A stretch of 64,000 bases of DNA from Pseudomonas bananamidigenes (GTDB lineage: Bacteria; Pseudomonadota; Gammaproteobacteria; Pseudomonadales; Pseudomonadaceae): the NCBI RefSeq assembly GCF_001679645.1, contig NZ_LRUN01000005.1, positions 1 to 64,000 of the forward strand, written 5' to 3'. The notes under the pieces were generated by a model that saw nothing but the letters and a program-made list of their open reading frames with translations, was not told where the DNA came from and searched no databases. Positions 18,337 through 30,556 of the stretch are shown one piece after another. The first letter of the stretch is position 1; every line of letters begins with the position of its first letter. The position numbers and the translations under genes were made by a program.

Positions 18337-18841
18337 GAACGGTTTCTCCGGATTTCTTGGATTTGAACATGTCCAGTGCCAGCATCACCGCACCCACGGT
18401 AATAGCGCTGTCGGCGAAGTTGAACGCCGGGAAGTACCAGCGGTTCTGCCAGTGCACCAGAATGAAATCGATCACATGGCCGAGCGCAATGCGGTCATAC
18501 AGATTGCCCAGCGCGCCGCCCAACACCAGCGCCAGCGCAATGGCCAACCAGGTTTCGTTGCGGCCCAGACGCTTGAGCCAGACCACTAGCACCACACTGA
18601 CCACCACCGCGATCAGGGCGAACAGCCAGCGCTGCCAGCCGGAGCTGTCAGCCAGGAAGCTGAATGCAGCGCCGGTGTTGTAGGCCAGGGTCCAGCTGAA
18701 GTAATCGGGAATGATCACGATCTGCTGGTACATCTCGAGCTTGCCTTCGAAGTAGAACTTGCTGGCCTGGTCGATGACCAGTACCAGCACGCTCAACCAG
18801 AGCCAGCCCAGCCGTCCGAAACGGCCAACGGAATCAGGCAT
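18329..18841 (-). CDS. lspA: Lipoprotein signal peptidase II
   Basis: 170 aa with four transmembrane helices. Catalytic aspartates lie in GNLYDR and FNFADS, and the NTGAAFS motif is present. LspA cleaves diacylglyceryl-prolipoproteins before the lipidated cysteine in the inner membrane; several lipoproteins in this window (BamD, the 610-aa protein, the 118-aa protein) would be substrates. The start ATG 18841 overlaps the ileS end by 8 bp. Confidence 0.96.
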   Translation of the reverse strand: MPDSVGRFGRLGWLWLSVLVLVIDQASKFYFEGKLEMYQQIVIIPDYFSWTLAYNTGAAFSFLADSSGWQRWLFALIAVVVSVVLVVWLKRLGRNETWLAIALALVLGGALGNLYDRIALGHVIDFILVHWQNRWYFPAFNFADSAITVGAVMLALDMFKSKKSGETVHD

Positions 18842-21665
18842 AGTGACGAACCTCGCCGGCGCCATCGATGTTGTCCACGCAACGGCCGCAGATTTCCGGG
18901 TGCTCCGGGTTCACGCCGACGTCTTCGCGGCAGTGCCAGCAACGGGCGCATTTCGGGAAGGCCGATTTGACGATCTTCAGCTTCAGGCCGCTGACTTCGG
19001 TGGCCACGGCATCGGCCGGAGCCTGCACGAACGGCGCAACGCTGGCAGTCGAGGTGATCAGTACAAAGCGCAGTTCGTTGCTCAGCCTGGCCAGGTCGGC
19101 GCTCAGGGCGTCTTCGGCGTACAGCGTCACTTCGGCCTGCAGGTTGCCACCAACGGCTTTTGCCGCGCGCTGGATCTCCATCTCTTTGTTGACCGCGACC
19201 TTCACTTCCATGATGCGATCCCAGTAGGCGCGACCCAGTTCGAAGCCTTCCGGCAACTCGGTCAGGCCTTCGTACCAGGTGTTGAGCATCACCGACTCGT
19301 TGCGCTCGCCCGGCAGGTATTGCCACAGCTCGTCGGCGGTGAAGGCCAGGATCGGCGCGATCCAGCGCACCAGCGCTTCGGAGATGTGGAACAGCGCGGT
19401 CTGGCACGAACGACGGGCCTTGCTGTCGGCACCGGTGGTGTACTGGCGGTCCTTGATGATGTCGAGGTAGAAACCACCCAGCTCCTGCACGCAGAAGTTG
19501 TGGATCTTCGAGTACACGTTCCAGAAACGGTATTCGCCGTAGTGCTCCTGCAGCTCGCGTTGCAGCAACAGGGTGCGATCCACCGCCCAGCGATCCAGTG
19601 CCAGCATGTCTTCGGCCGGCAGCAGGTCCTTGGACGGGTCGAAACCGGTCAGGTTGGAAAGCAGGAAGCGCGCAGTGTTACGGATGCGGCGGTAGGCGTC
19701 CGCGCTGCGTTGCAGGATCTGCTCGGATACGGCCATTTCGCCGGAGTAATCGGTCGAAGCGACCCACAGACGCATGATGTCGGCACCCAGGGTGTCGTTG
19801 ACTTTCTGCGGCGCGATCACGTTGCCCAGGGACTTGGACATCTTGCGGCCGGACTCGTCCACGGTGAAACCGTGGGTCAGCAGCTCGCGGTACGGCGCGT
19901 GGTTATCGATGGCGCAACCGGTCAGCAGGGAAGAGTGGAACCAGCCACGGTGCTGGTCGGAGCCTTCCAGGTACAGGTCGGCACGCGGGCCGGTTTCGTG
20001 GCCCATCGGGTGCGAACCGCGCAGTACGTGCCAGTGCGTGGTGCCGGAGTCGAACCAGACGTCGAGGGTGTCATTGATCTTTTCGTACTGCGACGCTTCA
20101 TCGCCCAGCAACTCGGCAGCGTCCAGCTTGAACCAGGCCTCGATGCCTTCGTTTTCGACGCGCTTGGCCACTTCTTCCATCAGCTCGACGGTGCGTGGGT
20201 GCAGTTCGCCGCTTTCCTTGTTCAGGAAGAACGGGATCGGCACGCCCCAGTTGCGCTGACGGGAGATGCACCAGTCCGGACGGTTGGCGATCATCGAGTG
20301 CAGACGCGCCTGGCCCCAGGCCGGCACGAACGAGGTCTCTTCGATGGCCTTGAGCGAGCGCTGACGCAGGGTGTCGCCGGATACCGGCTCCTTGTCCATG
20401 CCGATGAACCACTGCGCGGTGGCGCGGTAGATCAGCGGGGTCTTGTGGCGCCAGCAGTGCATGTAGCTGTGCTCGATGACCGTGGTGTGCATCAGCGCAC
20501 CGACTTCGGTCAGTTTGTCGACGATGGCCGGGTTGGCTTTCCAGATGAACTGGCCGCCGAAGAACTCCAGCGACGGCACGTAAACGCCGTTGCTCTGAAC
20601 CGGGTTGAGGATGTCGTCGTTGACCATGCCGTATTTCTTGCAGGTCACGAAGTCGTCCACGCCGTAGGCCGGAGAGGAGTGAACCACGCCGGTGCCCGCG
20701 CCCAGTTCCACATAGTCGGCCAGGTACACCGGCGACAGACGGTCATAGAACGGGTGACGGAAATTGATCAGTTCCAGCGCCGACCCCGGTGCGGTGGCCA
20801 GCACGGTGCCTTCTACGCCGTAACGGGTCAGGCAGGATTCGACCAGCTCTTCGGCCAGAACCAGCAGCTTGTCGCCGATATCGACCAGCGCGTAAGTGAA
20901 TTCCGGATGAACGTTCAGCGCCTGGTTGGCCGGGATGGTCCACGGGGTGGTGGTCCAGATCACGATCGAGGCAGGCTTGCTCAGCGACGGCAGACCGAAC
21001 GCAGCGGCCAGTTTGGCTTCGTCGGCGATCGGGAACGCCACGTCGATGGTCGAGGACTTCTTGTTCTCGTACTCGACTTCCGCTTCGGCCAGGGCCGAAC
21101 CGCAGTCGAAGCACCAGTTCACGGGCTTGAGGCCCTTGAACACGAAACCGCCCTTGACGATTTCGGCGAGGGCACGGATTTCACCGGCCTCGTTCTTGAA
21201 GTCCATGGTCTTGTACGGGTTGGCGAAATCGCCCAGCACGCCCAGACGGATGAATTCGGTCTTCTGCCCTTCGATCTGCTCGGTGGCATAGGCGCGGCAC
21301 AGCTCGCGGGTCTTTTCCGCGCCCAGGTTCTTGCCGTGGGTCACCTCGACCTTGTGCTCGATCGGCAGGCCATGGCAATCCCAGCCCGGGACATAAGGCG
21401 CGTCGAAGCCCGACAGGGTCTTCGAGCGGATGATCATGTCCTTGAGAATCTTGTTCAGTGCGTGACCGATGTGGATCGTACCGTTGGCGTACGGAGGGCC
21501 GTCGTGCAGGACGAACTTCGGACGATCCTTGCCAATCTCGCGCAACTTTCCGTACAGGCCAATACTGTCCCAGCGCTGCAGGATCTGCGGTTCGCGCTGT
21601 GGCAGGCCGGCCTTCATTGGGAAGGCGGTGTCCGGAAGGTTAAGCGTGGCTTTATAGTCGGTCAT
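18834..21665 (-). CDS. ileS: Isoleucyl-tRNA synthetase
   Basis: 943 aa, the standard length. The class I signature HIGH appears within [10 protein letters not shown] near 63, the large CP1 editing domain spans about 190-400, and KMSKSLGN comes later. A C-terminal zinc-binding segment with CARCWHC and CGRC cysteines marks the bacterial zinc-containing type, which is usually mupirocin-sensitive. It charges tRNA-Ile and edits valine. It lies 13 bp after ribF and overlaps lspA. Confidence 0.98.
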   Translation of the reverse strand: MTDYKATLNLPDTAFPMKAGLPQREPQILQRWDSIGLYGKLREIGKDRPKFVLHDGPPYANGTIHIGHALNKILKDMIIRSKTLSGFDAPYVPGWDCHGLPIEHKVEVTHGKNLGAEKTRELCRAYATEQIEGQKTEFIRLGVLGDFANPYKTMDFKNEAGEIRALAEIVKGGFVFKGLKPVNWCFDCGSALAEAEVEYENKKSSTIDVAFPIADEAKLAAAFGLPSLSKPASIVIWTTTPWTIPANQALNVHPEFTYALVDIGDKLLVLAEELVESCLTRYGVEGTVLATAPGSALELINFRHPFYDRLSPVYLADYVELGAGTGVVHSSPAYGVDDFVTCKKYGMVNDDILNPVQSNGVYVPSLEFFGGQFIWKANPAIVDKLTEVGALMHTTVIEHSYMHCWRHKTPLIYRATAQWFIGMDKEPVSGDTLRQRSLKAIEETSFVPAWGQARLHSMIANRPDWCISRQRNWGVPIPFFLNKESGELHPRTVELMEEVAKRVENEGIEAWFKLDAAELLGDEASQYEKINDTLDVWFDSGTTHWHVLRGSHPMGHETGPRADLYLEGSDQHRGWFHSSLLTGCAIDNHAPYRELLTHGFTVDESGRKMSKSLGNVIAPQKVNDTLGADIMRLWVASTDYSGEMAVSEQILQRSADAYRRIRNTARFLLSNLTGFDPSKDLLPAEDMLALDRWAVDRTLLLQRELQEHYGEYRFWNVYSKIHNFCVQELGGFYLDIIKDRQYTTGADSKARRSCQTALFHISEALVRWIAPILAFTADELWQYLPGERNESVMLNTWYEGLTELPEGFELGRAYWDRIMEVKVAVNKEMEIQRAAKAVGGNLQAEVTLYAEDALSADLARLSNELRFVLITSTASVAPFVQAPADAVATEVSGLKLKIVKSAFPKCARCWHCREDVGVNPEHPEICGRCVDNIDGAGEVRHYA

Positions 21666-21678
21666 TTAAGGCTCTTCA

Positions 21679-22617
21679 TTAGCGATGGGCGCTAGGTGCG
21701 GCTAGTGCACGGGCGGCGGCGACATCCGCGGCGATCGCCGCTTTCAATGCCTCAAGGGAGGCGAAACGCTGCTCTTCACGCAGCTTCTGGTGGAAAACCA
21801 CCGTCAGACGCCGGTCATACAGATCGCCGGCAAAATCCAGAAGGTGTACTTCAAGGTGGGCCTTGCCATCACCTTGAACCGTGGGCCGTACGCCGATGTT
21901 GGCGACGCCGGGCCAGGTCTTGCCGTCGATCTCCACGTCCACCAGATAAACCCCGGTAAACGGCACGCGACGGCGCTTGAGTTGTATGTTCGCCGTGGGC
22001 GTACCCAACTGGCGGGCCAGTTTCTGGCCATGCAGCACGCGACCGGCAATCCGGTACGGGCGGCCCAGCAGACGCTCGGCCAGAGCAAAGTCGGCGGCGG
22101 CCAACGCGTTGCGCACCTGGGTGCTGCTGACGCGAATGCCGTCCAGCTCGACGGTTTGCGCGGCCTCCACGGTAAAACCGTGAACCTGCCCGGCCTGCAG
22201 CAGAAAATCGAAATCGCCGAGGCGGTCGCAGCCGAAACGGAAATCGTCGCCGACCTCCAGATGCTGCACGCCCAGGCCATCCACCAGAATCGTATCGACG
22301 AATTCACTGGCGCTGAGTTTGCTCAAGCGCTGGTTGAACGCCAGGCACAAGACCCGGTCGACACCTTCGGCGGCCAGCAGCTGCAGCTTGTCGCGCAAGC
22401 GGGCCAGACGCGCCGGCGCGGTTTCCGGAGCGAAAAACTCCCGTGGCTGCGGCTCGAATATCACCACGCAGCTGGGTACGCCCAACTCGAGCGCACGCTC
22501 ACGCAGTCGGCCCAGGATAGCCTGGTGACCACGGTGAACACCGTCAAAGTTGCCAATGGTGGCGACGCAGCCCCGATGCTGGGGGCGCAAGTTGTGAAGG
22601 CCTCGAACCAGCTGCAT
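21679..22617 (-). CDS. ribF: Bifunctional riboflavin kinase / FAD synthetase RibF
   Basis: 312 aa. ATG 22617 is chosen since MQLVRGLHNL is the usual Pseudomonas start. The N-terminal FAD synthetase domain has GNFDGVHRGH, and the C-terminal riboflavin kinase domain has the GTPTAN motif near 195. It makes FMN and FAD for flavoproteins such as ThiO and FprB in this window. It is upstream of ileS-lspA-fkpB-ispH in one probable transcript. Confidence 0.96.
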   Translation of the reverse strand: MQLVRGLHNLRPQHRGCVATIGNFDGVHRGHQAILGRLRERALELGVPSCVVIFEPQPREFFAPETAPARLARLRDKLQLLAAEGVDRVLCLAFNQRLSKLSASEFVDTILVDGLGVQHLEVGDDFRFGCDRLGDFDFLLQAGQVHGFTVEAAQTVELDGIRVSSTQVRNALAAADFALAERLLGRPYRIAGRVLHGQKLARQLGTPTANIQLKRRRVPFTGVYLVDVEIDGKTWPGVANIGVRPTVQGDGKAHLEVHLLDFAGDLYDRRLTVVFHQKLREEQRFASLEALKAAIAADVAAARALAAPSAHR

Positions 22618-22746
22618 AACGCGCTTCTTGCTCATAAAGTGGCCGATTATAACCACACACGACGGCCGACGACAGGCAACACCGTAACCCAAAGTGATCG
22701 AGCCGACAAAACTGCCGGCCCGCGCCCGCCAATCAAGGGTGAAATC

Positions 22747-24285
22747 TCAGTTCAACGCCTTGCGATTGAAGTCGCGCAATCGGAAACCGAGCGCCAGCAA
22801 CATGCCGAAGTACGCAACGACGCCGGCAACCACCAGCACGCCCAGGCGCAGGAAGCGCTCCAGCATGTGGCCTTGATCCCACGCCGGCATGAAATGCATG
22901 CCGAGCAACAGCACCGCCGACATCACCGCCACTGCACACAACAACTTCAATGCGAACTTCAGCCAGCCTGGCTGCGGCTGATACATCCGCTGCTTGCGCA
23001 GTTGATAGAACAGCAACCCGGCGTTCAGGCAGGCACCGGCACTGATTGCCAGGGCCAGACCGGCATGGGCCAGCGGGCCGATCAAGGCCAGGTTGAACAA
23101 CTGCGTGACGATCAGAGTGAAGATGGCGATTTTTACCGGCGTACGGATGTTCTGTTGCGCATAAAAACCCGGTGCCAGCACCTTGATCACGATAATCCCG
23201 AGCAGTCCGACAGAATAGGCAATCAGCGCCCGCTGGGTCATGGCCGCATCAAACCCGCTGAACTGACCGTACTGGAACAGTGAAACGGTCAGGGGTTCGG
23301 CCAGAATGCCCAGCGCCAGCGCACACGGAAGTACCAGCACGAAGCACAGGCGCAAACCCCAGTCGAGAATGCGCGAGTATTCGTGACGATCCTTGCTGGC
23401 GTAGGTCTTGGCCAGGGTCGGCAGCAGAATCGTGCCCAGCGCCACGCCCAGTACGCCGGACGGCAACTCCATCAGGCGATCGGCGTAATACATCCACGAC
23501 ACCGAGCCTGCCACCAGGAACGAAGCGAAAATGGTGTTGATGATCAGGGAGATCTGACTGACCGAGACACCGATGATCGCCGGCAGCATCTGCTTCATGA
23601 CGCGCCAGACACCGGTATCGCGCAGGTTAAGCCGCGGCAGCACCAGCATGCCGATCTTTTTCAGGTGCGGCAGTTGATAGAGCAACTGCGCCAGGCCACC
23701 GACCAGCACCGCCCAGCCGAGGGCCATGACCGGTGGATCGAAGTACGGCGTCAGGAACAGCGAAAACACGATCATGCTGACGTTGAGCAGGGTCGGCACG
23801 AATGCAGGCACCGAGAACCGGTTCCAGGTATTGAGGATCGCCCCCGCCAGGGACGACAGAGAGATCAGCAATATATAAGGAAAGGTCACCCGCAACAGAT
23901 CGGAGGTCAGCCTGAATTTTTCCGGCGTATCGGTGAAACCCGGTGCAGTGGCCCAGATCACCCAGGGCGCCGCGATCATGCCCAGCGCCGTCACTAGCGC
24001 TAGCACCAGAGTCAGAAGCCCGGATACATAAGCGATAAAGGTGCGGGTCGCCTCTTCGCCCTTCTGACTTTTGTATTCGGCCAGAATCGGCACAAATGCC
24101 TGGGAAAACGCCCCCTCGGCAAAGATTCTGCGCAGCAGGTTCGGCAGTTTGAAGGCAATAAAAAAGGCGTCGGTCGCCATTCCGGCGCCAAACGTACGCG
24201 CGATGAGCGTGTCGCGGACAAACCCGAGAACCCGGGAAAGCATCGTGATAGAGCTGACGGCGGCCAACGATTTGAGCAGATTCAT
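22747..24285 (-). CDS. murJ: Lipid II flippase MurJ (MviN)
   Basis: 512 aa and almost wholly hydrophobic, with about 14 transmembrane helices. It starts [22 protein letters not shown] and contains the family region GMATDAFF. It moves undecaprenyl-linked lipid II across the inner membrane for peptidoglycan synthesis. It lies 129 bp upstream of ribF, and is divergent from rpsT. Confidence 0.96.
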   Translation of the reverse strand: MNLLKSLAAVSSITMLSRVLGFVRDTLIARTFGAGMATDAFFIAFKLPNLLRRIFAEGAFSQAFVPILAEYKSQKGEEATRTFIAYVSGLLTLVLALVTALGMIAAPWVIWATAPGFTDTPEKFRLTSDLLRVTFPYILLISLSSLAGAILNTWNRFSVPAFVPTLLNVSMIVFSLFLTPYFDPPVMALGWAVLVGGLAQLLYQLPHLKKIGMLVLPRLNLRDTGVWRVMKQMLPAIIGVSVSQISLIINTIFASFLVAGSVSWMYYADRLMELPSGVLGVALGTILLPTLAKTYASKDRHEYSRILDWGLRLCFVLVLPCALALGILAEPLTVSLFQYGQFSGFDAAMTQRALIAYSVGLLGIIVIKVLAPGFYAQQNIRTPVKIAIFTLIVTQLFNLALIGPLAHAGLALAISAGACLNAGLLFYQLRKQRMYQPQPGWLKFALKLLCAVAVMSAVLLLGMHFMPAWDQGHMLERFLRLGVLVVAGVVAYFGMLLALGFRLRDFNRKALN

Positions 24286-24455
24286 TGAAGGAACTTGTGC
24301 CTGTCGATAAACAGCAGGCGAACAATGCGCCTACTTGTGCGATACTCCGCGCCGCAACAGCACAGAGCCAAAGCTCGCGAGTTTACAGGTCACACGCCGG
24401 AAAGAAATATCCCGTCGCACCACGCCTACCACTTAGCGGAACGTTTCAAGCGCCC

Positions 24456-24484
24456 TTGACAAGACTTCAACTCATCGGCATGAT
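24456..24484 (+). promoter_or_regulatory. Promoter of rpsT
   Basis: TTGACA (24456-24461), a 17-bp spacer, then CATGAT (24479-24484), followed by the GC-rich stretch TCGCGGCC typical of growth-rate-controlled promoters. It lies about 54 bp upstream of the rpsT start. The -10 box has two mismatches. Confidence 0.55.
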
Positions 24485-24537
24485 TCGCGGCCTATTTTGT
24501 TTGCTATTTCCTAAAAAGTCTTTCGAGGAGCTCGACG

Positions 24538-24810
24538 GTGGCCAACTCACCTTCCGCCAAAAAACGTGCAAAACAGGCTGAGAAGCGTCGCAGCCACAAC
24601 GCCAGCCTGCGTTCCATGGTTCGTACCTACATCAAGAATGTAGTTAAAGCCATCGACGCAAAAGACGCTGAAAAAGCTCAAGCTGCATACGTTCTGGCTG
24701 TGCCAGTTATCGACCGCATGGCCGATAAAGGCATCATCCACAAGAACAAGGCTGCTCGCCACAAGAGCCGCCTGAATGGTCACGTCAAGGCACTGAAAGC
24801 AGCTGCCTGA
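24538..24810 (+). CDS. rpsT: 30S ribosomal protein S20
   Basis: 90 aa starting at GTG 24538 after the ribosome binding site GAGGAG. The sequence [20 protein letters not shown] is the hallmark of S20, which binds 16S rRNA early in 30S assembly. The codon choice is strongly biased to preferred codons. The non-ATG start is common for rpsT and may serve autoregulation. Monocistronic with its own terminator. Confidence 0.98.
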   Translation: MANSPSAKKRAKQAEKRRSHNASLRSMVRTYIKNVVKAIDAKDAEKAQAAYVLAVPVIDRMADKGIIHKNKAARHKSRLNGHVKALKAAA

Positions 24811-24828
24811 GCGACGTAATCATGAAAA

Positions 24829-24852
24829 ACCGACCCAAGGGTCGGTTTTTTA
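24829..24852 (+). terminator. Rho-independent terminator of rpsT
   Basis: An 8-bp stem ACCGACCC/GGGTCGGT with a 2-nt loop and a run of T interrupted once (TTTTTTATT), 18 bp after the stop codon. Confidence 0.9.
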
Positions 24853-24919
24853 TTGCCTGCAATCCGGCGAAACAGCAGCAAAAAAAGAGGAGTCACACGA
24901 CTCCCCCTTCTGATACCGA

Positions 24920-25384
24920 TTAATGGACCGACGCCCACGGCAGAATCGGAATCGCTGTCACCGCATTCTGCGGACTGCCCTCGATCAGACGATCACTGTA
25001 GACCAGATACACCAGCGTATTGCGCTTCTTGTCGAGAAAACGCACCACCTGCATGGTCTTGAATACCAGTGAAGTGCGCTCCTTGAACACCTCTTCACCA
25101 TCCTTCAACTCACCTTTGAAGTTGATCGGCCCGACCTGACGGCAAGCAATGGACGCTTCCGCACGGTCCTCGGCCAATCCCAAGCCACCCTTCACACCAC
25201 CGGTCTTGGCGCGCGAGAGATAGCAGGTCACACCCTCGACCTTCGGATCGTCGAACGCCTCGACCACGATCCGGTCGTTCGGCCCGACAAACTTGAACAC
25301 CGTCGACACCCGACCGATTTCCTCGGCCGAGGCCAGCAATGGCAACGCCATCAGCAAGCCCAACAATCCTTTTGCCATGCGCAT
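24920..25384 (-). CDS. creA: CreA family periplasmic protein
   Basis: 154 aa with a signal peptide ([20 protein letters not shown]). The mature part begins [12 protein letters not shown] and has two cysteines (VTCYLSR, SIACRQ) that probably form a disulphide. This is the CreA family, widespread and of unknown function. It lies 10 bp after proB and may share its transcript. Identity by family resemblance only. Confidence 0.9.
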   Translation of the reverse strand: MRMAKGLLGLLMALPLLASAEEIGRVSTVFKFVGPNDRIVVEAFDDPKVEGVTCYLSRAKTGGVKGGLGLAEDRAEASIACRQVGPINFKGELKDGEEVFKERTSLVFKTMQVVRFLDKKRNTLVYLVYSDRLIEGSPQNAVTAIPILPWASVH

Positions 25385-25394
25385 CGCGTTTTCC

Positions 25395-26513
25395 TTACAC
25401 CAGAATCAGGTTGTCACGGTGAACCAGTTCCGGCTCAGCCATGTAACCCAGCAAACCGACAATCGCATCCGACGACTGACCGATGATTTTTTGTGCTTCC
25501 AGCGCGCTGTAGTTGGCCAGGCCTCGAGCGATCTCACGACCGTCCGGCGCCACGCAAACCACCATCTCACCGCGACGGAAACTGCCCTGAACCAGCTTGA
25601 CGCCGACCGGCAGCAGACTCTTGTGACCTTCGGACAGCGCAGAAACGGCGCCATCATCCAATACCAGCGTGCCCCGGGTCTGCAAATGGCCAGCCAGCCA
25701 CTGCTTGCGCGCCGCCAGCATGCCGCGCTCAGGCGACAACAGCGTACCAATGCGCTCGCCCGCCTTCAGACGATCGAGCACCCGATCCAGACGACCACCG
25801 ACAATAATGGTGTGCGCCCCGGAGCGCGCCGCCAGACGCGCCGCGCGCAGCTTGGTCTGCATGCCGCCGCGCCCCAGTGCACCACCGGTACCGCCCGCCA
25901 CCGCATCCAGGGTCGGATCATCGGCACGCGCTTCGTAAATCAGCTGAGCATCGGGATTGCTGCGCGGATCGGCGTCGAACATGCCATCACGATCAGTCAG
26001 GATGACCAGCAGATCAGCTTCGACCAGGTTGGCCACCAGCGCCGCAAGCGTGTCGTTGTCGCCGAAACGGATTTCATCGGTGACCACCGTGTCGTTCTCG
26101 TTGATCACCGGAATGACCTTCAGCTCGACCAGCGCACGCAAGGTGCTGCGGGCGTTCAGGTAGCGCTTGCGGTCGGACAGGTCATCATGGGTCAGGAGAA
26201 TCTGCGCCGTGTGCCGGTCATGCTCGGCAAAGCTTGATTCCCACGCCTGCACCAGCCCCATCTGACCGATTGCCGCAGCAGCCTGGAGCTCGTGCATCGC
26301 ACTGGGTCGTGCGGTCCAGCCCAAACGGCTCATGCCGGCCGCCACCGCCCCGGAGGACACCAGCACCAACTCGACGCCAGCCTCATGCAAGGCCACCATC
26401 TGCTCGACCCAGACACCCATCGCCTTGCGATCCAGGCCCTTGCCATCCGCTGTCAGCAAAGCGCTGCCGATCTTCACGACCCAACGCTGCGCACCTGTCA
26501 CTTTGCTCCGCAT
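25395..26513 (-). CDS. proB: Glutamate 5-kinase ProB
   Basis: 372 aa from ATG 26513 (MRSKVTG), the conserved start; a second ATG 9 bp upstream cannot be excluded. The amino-acid-kinase domain has [11 protein letters not shown], the glutamate-site INENDTV and ITDRDGMF. A C-terminal PUA domain begins near 275. It is the first step of proline synthesis, feedback-inhibited by proline. It is downstream of rplU-rpmA-obgE, an order conserved in Pseudomonas. Confidence 0.96.
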   Translation of the reverse strand: MRSKVTGAQRWVVKIGSALLTADGKGLDRKAMGVWVEQMVALHEAGVELVLVSSGAVAAGMSRLGWTARPSAMHELQAAAAIGQMGLVQAWESSFAEHDRHTAQILLTHDDLSDRKRYLNARSTLRALVELKVIPVINENDTVVTDEIRFGDNDTLAALVANLVEADLLVILTDRDGMFDADPRSNPDAQLIYEARADDPTLDAVAGGTGGALGRGGMQTKLRAARLAARSGAHTIIVGGRLDRVLDRLKAGERIGTLLSPERGMLAARKQWLAGHLQTRGTLVLDDGAVSALSEGHKSLLPVGVKLVQGSFRRGEMVVCVAPDGREIARGLANYSALEAQKIIGQSSDAIVGLLGYMAEPELVHRDNLILV

Positions 26514-26649
26514 CATCTTCAACCTTAGCTTGAGGGCAGCGCGACCCAGCGCTGCCCGTGACGTTATTCGTGGTTACTCGTGACCAACAATCGATTTCCA
26601 GATACCAAAACGCCGCTCGATTGAGCGCGCTTAAGTTTACTTCAACGAA

Positions 26650-27912
<1,263 letters not shown>

Positions 27913-28021
27913 TCAAGACATAAGACTCTTGCAAAAATGAGCGCAGCGACCCCAAACCACGACCTGCATCGCACGCCGGCAGCCCATACAAACAGCTTTG
28001 CAAGAGACTCACCCCACAAAC

Positions 28022-28048
28022 GAAAAAGCCCCGTCGCAAGACAGGGCT
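28022..28048 (-). terminator. Terminator/attenuator between rpmA and obgE
   Basis: Minus strand: stem AGCCCTGTC / GACGGGGCT (9 bp with one G-U pair), loop TTGC and a run of five T, 18 bp after the rpmA stop codon. It would end or attenuate the rplU-rpmA transcript before obgE. Confidence 0.8.
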
Positions 28049-28066
28049 TCTCCAGCACTCTCGCAG

Positions 28067-28324
28067 TTAGGCTGCGACAACGCTCACGTAACGACGACCG
28101 AAGGCGCCTTTCACTTCAAACTTGATCACGCCTTCGATTTTCGCGAAGAGGGTGTGATCCTTGCCCATGCCAACGCCGTAGCCAGCGTGGAACTGGGTGC
28201 CGCGCTGACGCACGATGATGTTGCCGGCCTTGATGGCCTGGCCGCCATACATCTTCACGCCAAGGCGTTTGGCTTCTGAGTCGCGCCCGTTACGGGTACT
28301 ACCACCAGCTTTTTTGTGTGCCAT
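28067..28324 (-). CDS. rpmA: 50S ribosomal protein L27
   Basis: 85 aa, [20 protein letters not shown], the invariant L27 N-terminus, which reaches the peptidyl transferase centre. There is no Firmicute-type N-terminal extension needing cleavage. It lies 34 bp after rplU, with a good ribosome binding site (TAGGAGAATTG). Confidence 0.98.
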   Translation of the reverse strand: MAHKKAGGSTRNGRDSEAKRLGVKMYGGQAIKAGNIIVRQRGTQFHAGYGVGMGKDHTLFAKIEGVIKFEVKGAFGRRYVSVVAA

Positions 28325-28358
28325 GAGTTCAATTCTCCTAGTGAGGAATTAGGCTGTA

Positions 28359-28670
28359 TTAAGCCTGAATACCGGTGATTTTGATCTCGGTGAACCACTG
28401 GCGGTGGCCCATACGCTTCATGTGGTGCTTGCGGCGACGGAACTTGATGATGCGGACTTTATCGTGACGACCTTGGGAGATCACTTCAGCCTTGACGGTT
28501 GCGCCAGCAACAACAGGTGCGCCGATGTTCACGTCGTCGCCATTGGCGACCAACAGAACGCGGTCAAAAGTCACGGATTCGCCAGTAGCGACTTCCAGTT
28601 TTTCGATCTTCAGGTATTCACCTTCAGCGACCTTGTATTGCTTACCGCCGGTAACGATTACTGCGTACAT
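28359..28670 (-). CDS. rplU: 50S ribosomal protein L21
   Basis: 103 aa from ATG 28670 ([20 protein letters not shown]), preceded by GGAGAAAT. The upstream in-frame extension is rejected because L21 starts here in all relatives. It binds 23S rRNA domain I. First gene of rplU-rpmA(-obgE-proB), divergent from ispB. Confidence 0.98.
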   Translation of the reverse strand: MYAVIVTGGKQYKVAEGEYLKIEKLEVATGESVTFDRVLLVANGDDVNIGAPVVAGATVKAEVISQGRHDKVRIIKFRRRKHHMKRMGHRQWFTEIKITGIQA

Positions 28671-28803
28671 GGTATTTCTCCGATAATCCTGCTCACCCAG
28701 CTCTTTATAAGAAGAGGTATTGGCTGGCATGGCTGCATGGGGCTGGAACGGCCCAAGTGCAATTGCGTAAGGCAGGTGCTGCCCAGGAAGTTCAGGGTGC
28801 GCG

Positions 28804-28832
28804 ATTGTACGCAAGCTGCAAGAGTCACGCAA
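28804..28832 (-). promoter_or_regulatory. Probable rplU-rpmA promoter
   Basis: Minus strand: TTGCGT (28832-28827), a 17-bp spacer and TACAAT (28809-28804). It lies about 135 bp upstream of rplU and within 20 bp of the ispB -35 box on the other strand, so the two divergent promoters are nearly back to back. Confidence 0.5.
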
Positions 28833-28850
28833 GGGGCCGTCCATCGCGCC

Positions 28851-28879
28851 TTGACAGGCCCGGATGTGGGTCCTAGCAT
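28851..28879 (+). promoter_or_regulatory. Promoter of ispB
   Basis: A perfect -35 TTGACA (28851-28856), a 17-bp spacer and TAGCAT (28874-28879), 33 bp upstream of the ATG. It agrees well with the sigma-70 consensus. Confidence 0.65.
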
Positions 28880-28911
28880 GCCGCGCAACCCTTCTGGAGC
28901 ACCTGTCGCTG

Positions 28912-29880
28912 ATGCAACCCCAAGCTTTCTACCGCGCGGTGGCGGACGATTTTAGCGCCGTCGACGGCATCATCAAGAAGCAGCTGACTTCCCGAGTGCC
29001 GCTGGTATCGAAAATCGGCGATTACATCACGTCGGCCGGCGGCAAACGCCTGCGTCCTTTATTGGTGCTGCTGTGCGGCAAGGCCCTGGGTCGCGAAGGC
29101 GACGACCTGCGCCTGCTGGCTGCCACCATCGAATTCCTGCACACCGCCACCCTGCTGCATGACGACGTGGTCGACATGTCCGGCATGCGCCGTGGCCGTT
29201 CGACCGCCAACGCCATGTGGGGCAACGCCCCGAGCGTGCTGGTCGGCGATTTCCTGTACTCGCGCTCGTTCGAGATGATGGTCGAACTGGGCTCGATGCC
29301 GGTGATGAAGATCCTGTCCCAGGCCACGCGCATCATCGCCGAAGGTGAAGTGCTGCAACTGTCCAAGGTCCGTGACGCCAGCACCACCGAAGAAACCTAC
29401 ATGGAAGTCATCCGCGGCAAGACCGCGATGCTTTTCGAAGCCTCGACCCACAGCGCTGCGGCGCTGGCCGGTGCGACTGCCGAGCAGAGCGAAGCCCTGC
29501 GCACCTTCGGCGATCACCTGGGCGTGGCGTTCCAGCTGGTCGACGACCTGCTCGACTACAAGGGCGACGCCGAAACCCTGGGCAAGAACGTCGGTGACGA
29601 TCTGGCCGAAGGCAAGCCGACCCTGCCGCTGATCTACACCATGCGTGAAGGCACACCGGAACAGGCCGCACTGGTGCGCCAGGCGATTCAGAAAGGCGGG
29701 ATCGAAGACCTGGAAAGCATCCGCGTTGCCGTGGAAGCGTCCGGTTCGCTGGGATACACCGCACAACTGGCCCGCGACTATGTGGCCCGCGCCATCAAGT
29801 GCCTCGAAGCACTGCCGGCCAGCGAGTATCGTGATGCCCTGGTTGAACTGAGCGAGTTCGCGGTCGCCCGCACGCACTGA
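28912..29880 (+). CDS. ispB: All-trans polyprenyl diphosphate synthase IspB
   Basis: 322 aa from ATG 28912 ([10 protein letters not shown]), the family start; the frame is open upstream but runs into the promoter. The first aspartate motif is [12 protein letters not shown] and the second [10 protein letters not shown], both binding Mg-diphosphate. The enzyme makes the side chain of ubiquinone; pseudomonads usually carry Q-9, so the product is probably nonaprenyl rather than octaprenyl diphosphate. Divergent from rplU, with its own terminator. Confidence 0.95.
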   Translation: MQPQAFYRAVADDFSAVDGIIKKQLTSRVPLVSKIGDYITSAGGKRLRPLLVLLCGKALGREGDDLRLLAATIEFLHTATLLHDDVVDMSGMRRGRSTANAMWGNAPSVLVGDFLYSRSFEMMVELGSMPVMKILSQATRIIAEGEVLQLSKVRDASTTEETYMEVIRGKTAMLFEASTHSAAALAGATAEQSEALRTFGDHLGVAFQLVDDLLDYKGDAETLGKNVGDDLAEGKPTLPLIYTMREGTPEQAALVRQAIQKGGIEDLESIRVAVEASGSLGYTAQLARDYVARAIKCLEALPASEYRDALVELSEFAVARTH

Positions 29881-29900
29881 TCAACACTGCACCATCAAGA

Positions 29901-29935
29901 AACCGCAGCCTCCACTGGAGCCTGCGGTTTTTTGT
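29901..29935 (+). terminator. Rho-independent terminator of ispB
   Basis: AACCGCAG/CTGCGGTT outer stem with a short inner stem CTCC/GGAG, then six T, starting 20 bp after the stop codon. Confidence 0.88.
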
Positions 29936-30005
29936 TGCCTGCCATCCGGGACTAAAACCCTATACAATGTGCGACTTTTAGCGATTCCCTCTTCAAGGAG
30001 CCTTA

Positions 30006-30347
30006 GTGAGCACGTTGCCACCCTGCCCGAAATGCAATTCCGAATACACCTACGAAGACGGCACCCAACTGGTGTGCCCGGAGTGCGCCCACGAGTGGTC
30101 TGCCGCCGGTGAAGCCGAAGTGGCATCCGATGATGCCGTGAAGAAAGACTCGGTCGGCAACGTCCTGCAGGACGGCGATACCATCACCGTGATCAAGGAC
30201 CTGAAGGTCAAAGGCACTTCGCTGGTGGTCAAGGTCGGTACCAAGGTCAAGAACATTCGCCTGTGCGACGGCGATCACGATATCGATTGCAAGATCGACG
30301 GCATCGGTCCGATGAAACTCAAATCCGAATTCGTCAGAAAAGTCTGA
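30006..30347 (+). CDS. yjdM: YjdM/PhnA family zinc-ribbon protein
   Basis: 113 aa from GTG 30006, behind AAGGAGCC. The N-terminal zinc ribbon has CPKC and CPEC (residues about 8-30), followed by a PhnA domain with [20 protein letters not shown]. The E. coli relative was once called PhnA, but it is not a phosphonoacetate hydrolase and its role is unknown. It is a cytoplasmic small protein. A GC-rich palindrome at 30361-30383 follows but has no T-run. Confidence 0.9.
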   Translation: MSTLPPCPKCNSEYTYEDGTQLVCPECAHEWSAAGEAEVASDDAVKKDSVGNVLQDGDTITVIKDLKVKGTSLVVKVGTKVKNIRLCDGDHDIDCKIDGIGPMKLKSEFVRKV

Positions 30348-30508
30348 TCCCGCTGTCTTCCATCCCGCGTCCGTCGCGGGATGGAGCTTCACCTCCTTTC
30401 GCAATCCCCCGCAAATACCACGCAATGGCCAACCGCCAGCCGTTTTGACCTTACGCAATCTTTACCCACAAAAAGTCACGAACCGCCAATAGGCGCTTGC
30501 TATTTGAC

Positions 30509-30529
30509 GAATAAGAATTATTCTCATTG
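30509..30529. promoter_or_regulatory. Fur box upstream of the PA4570-like gene
   Basis: On the minus strand the site reads AATGAGAATAATTCTTATTC, a near-perfect Fur-type operator with the inner palindrome GAATAA-GAA-TTATTC. It ends about 28 bp before the downstream ATG, as expected for overlap with the promoter. Confidence 0.82.
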
Positions 30530-30556
30530 AACCCCTTTTCAATGGAGATGAGAACC

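Noticed and set aside
18759..21695. 978-codon open frame antisense to ileS
   Set aside because: Same kind of shadow. ileS on the other strand is complete and highly conserved; the antisense product has no recognisable domain.
30361..30383. Terminator after the yjdM gene
   Set aside because: The palindrome CATCCCGCG/CGCGGGATG is perfect, but no T-run follows on either strand; kept only as a note.
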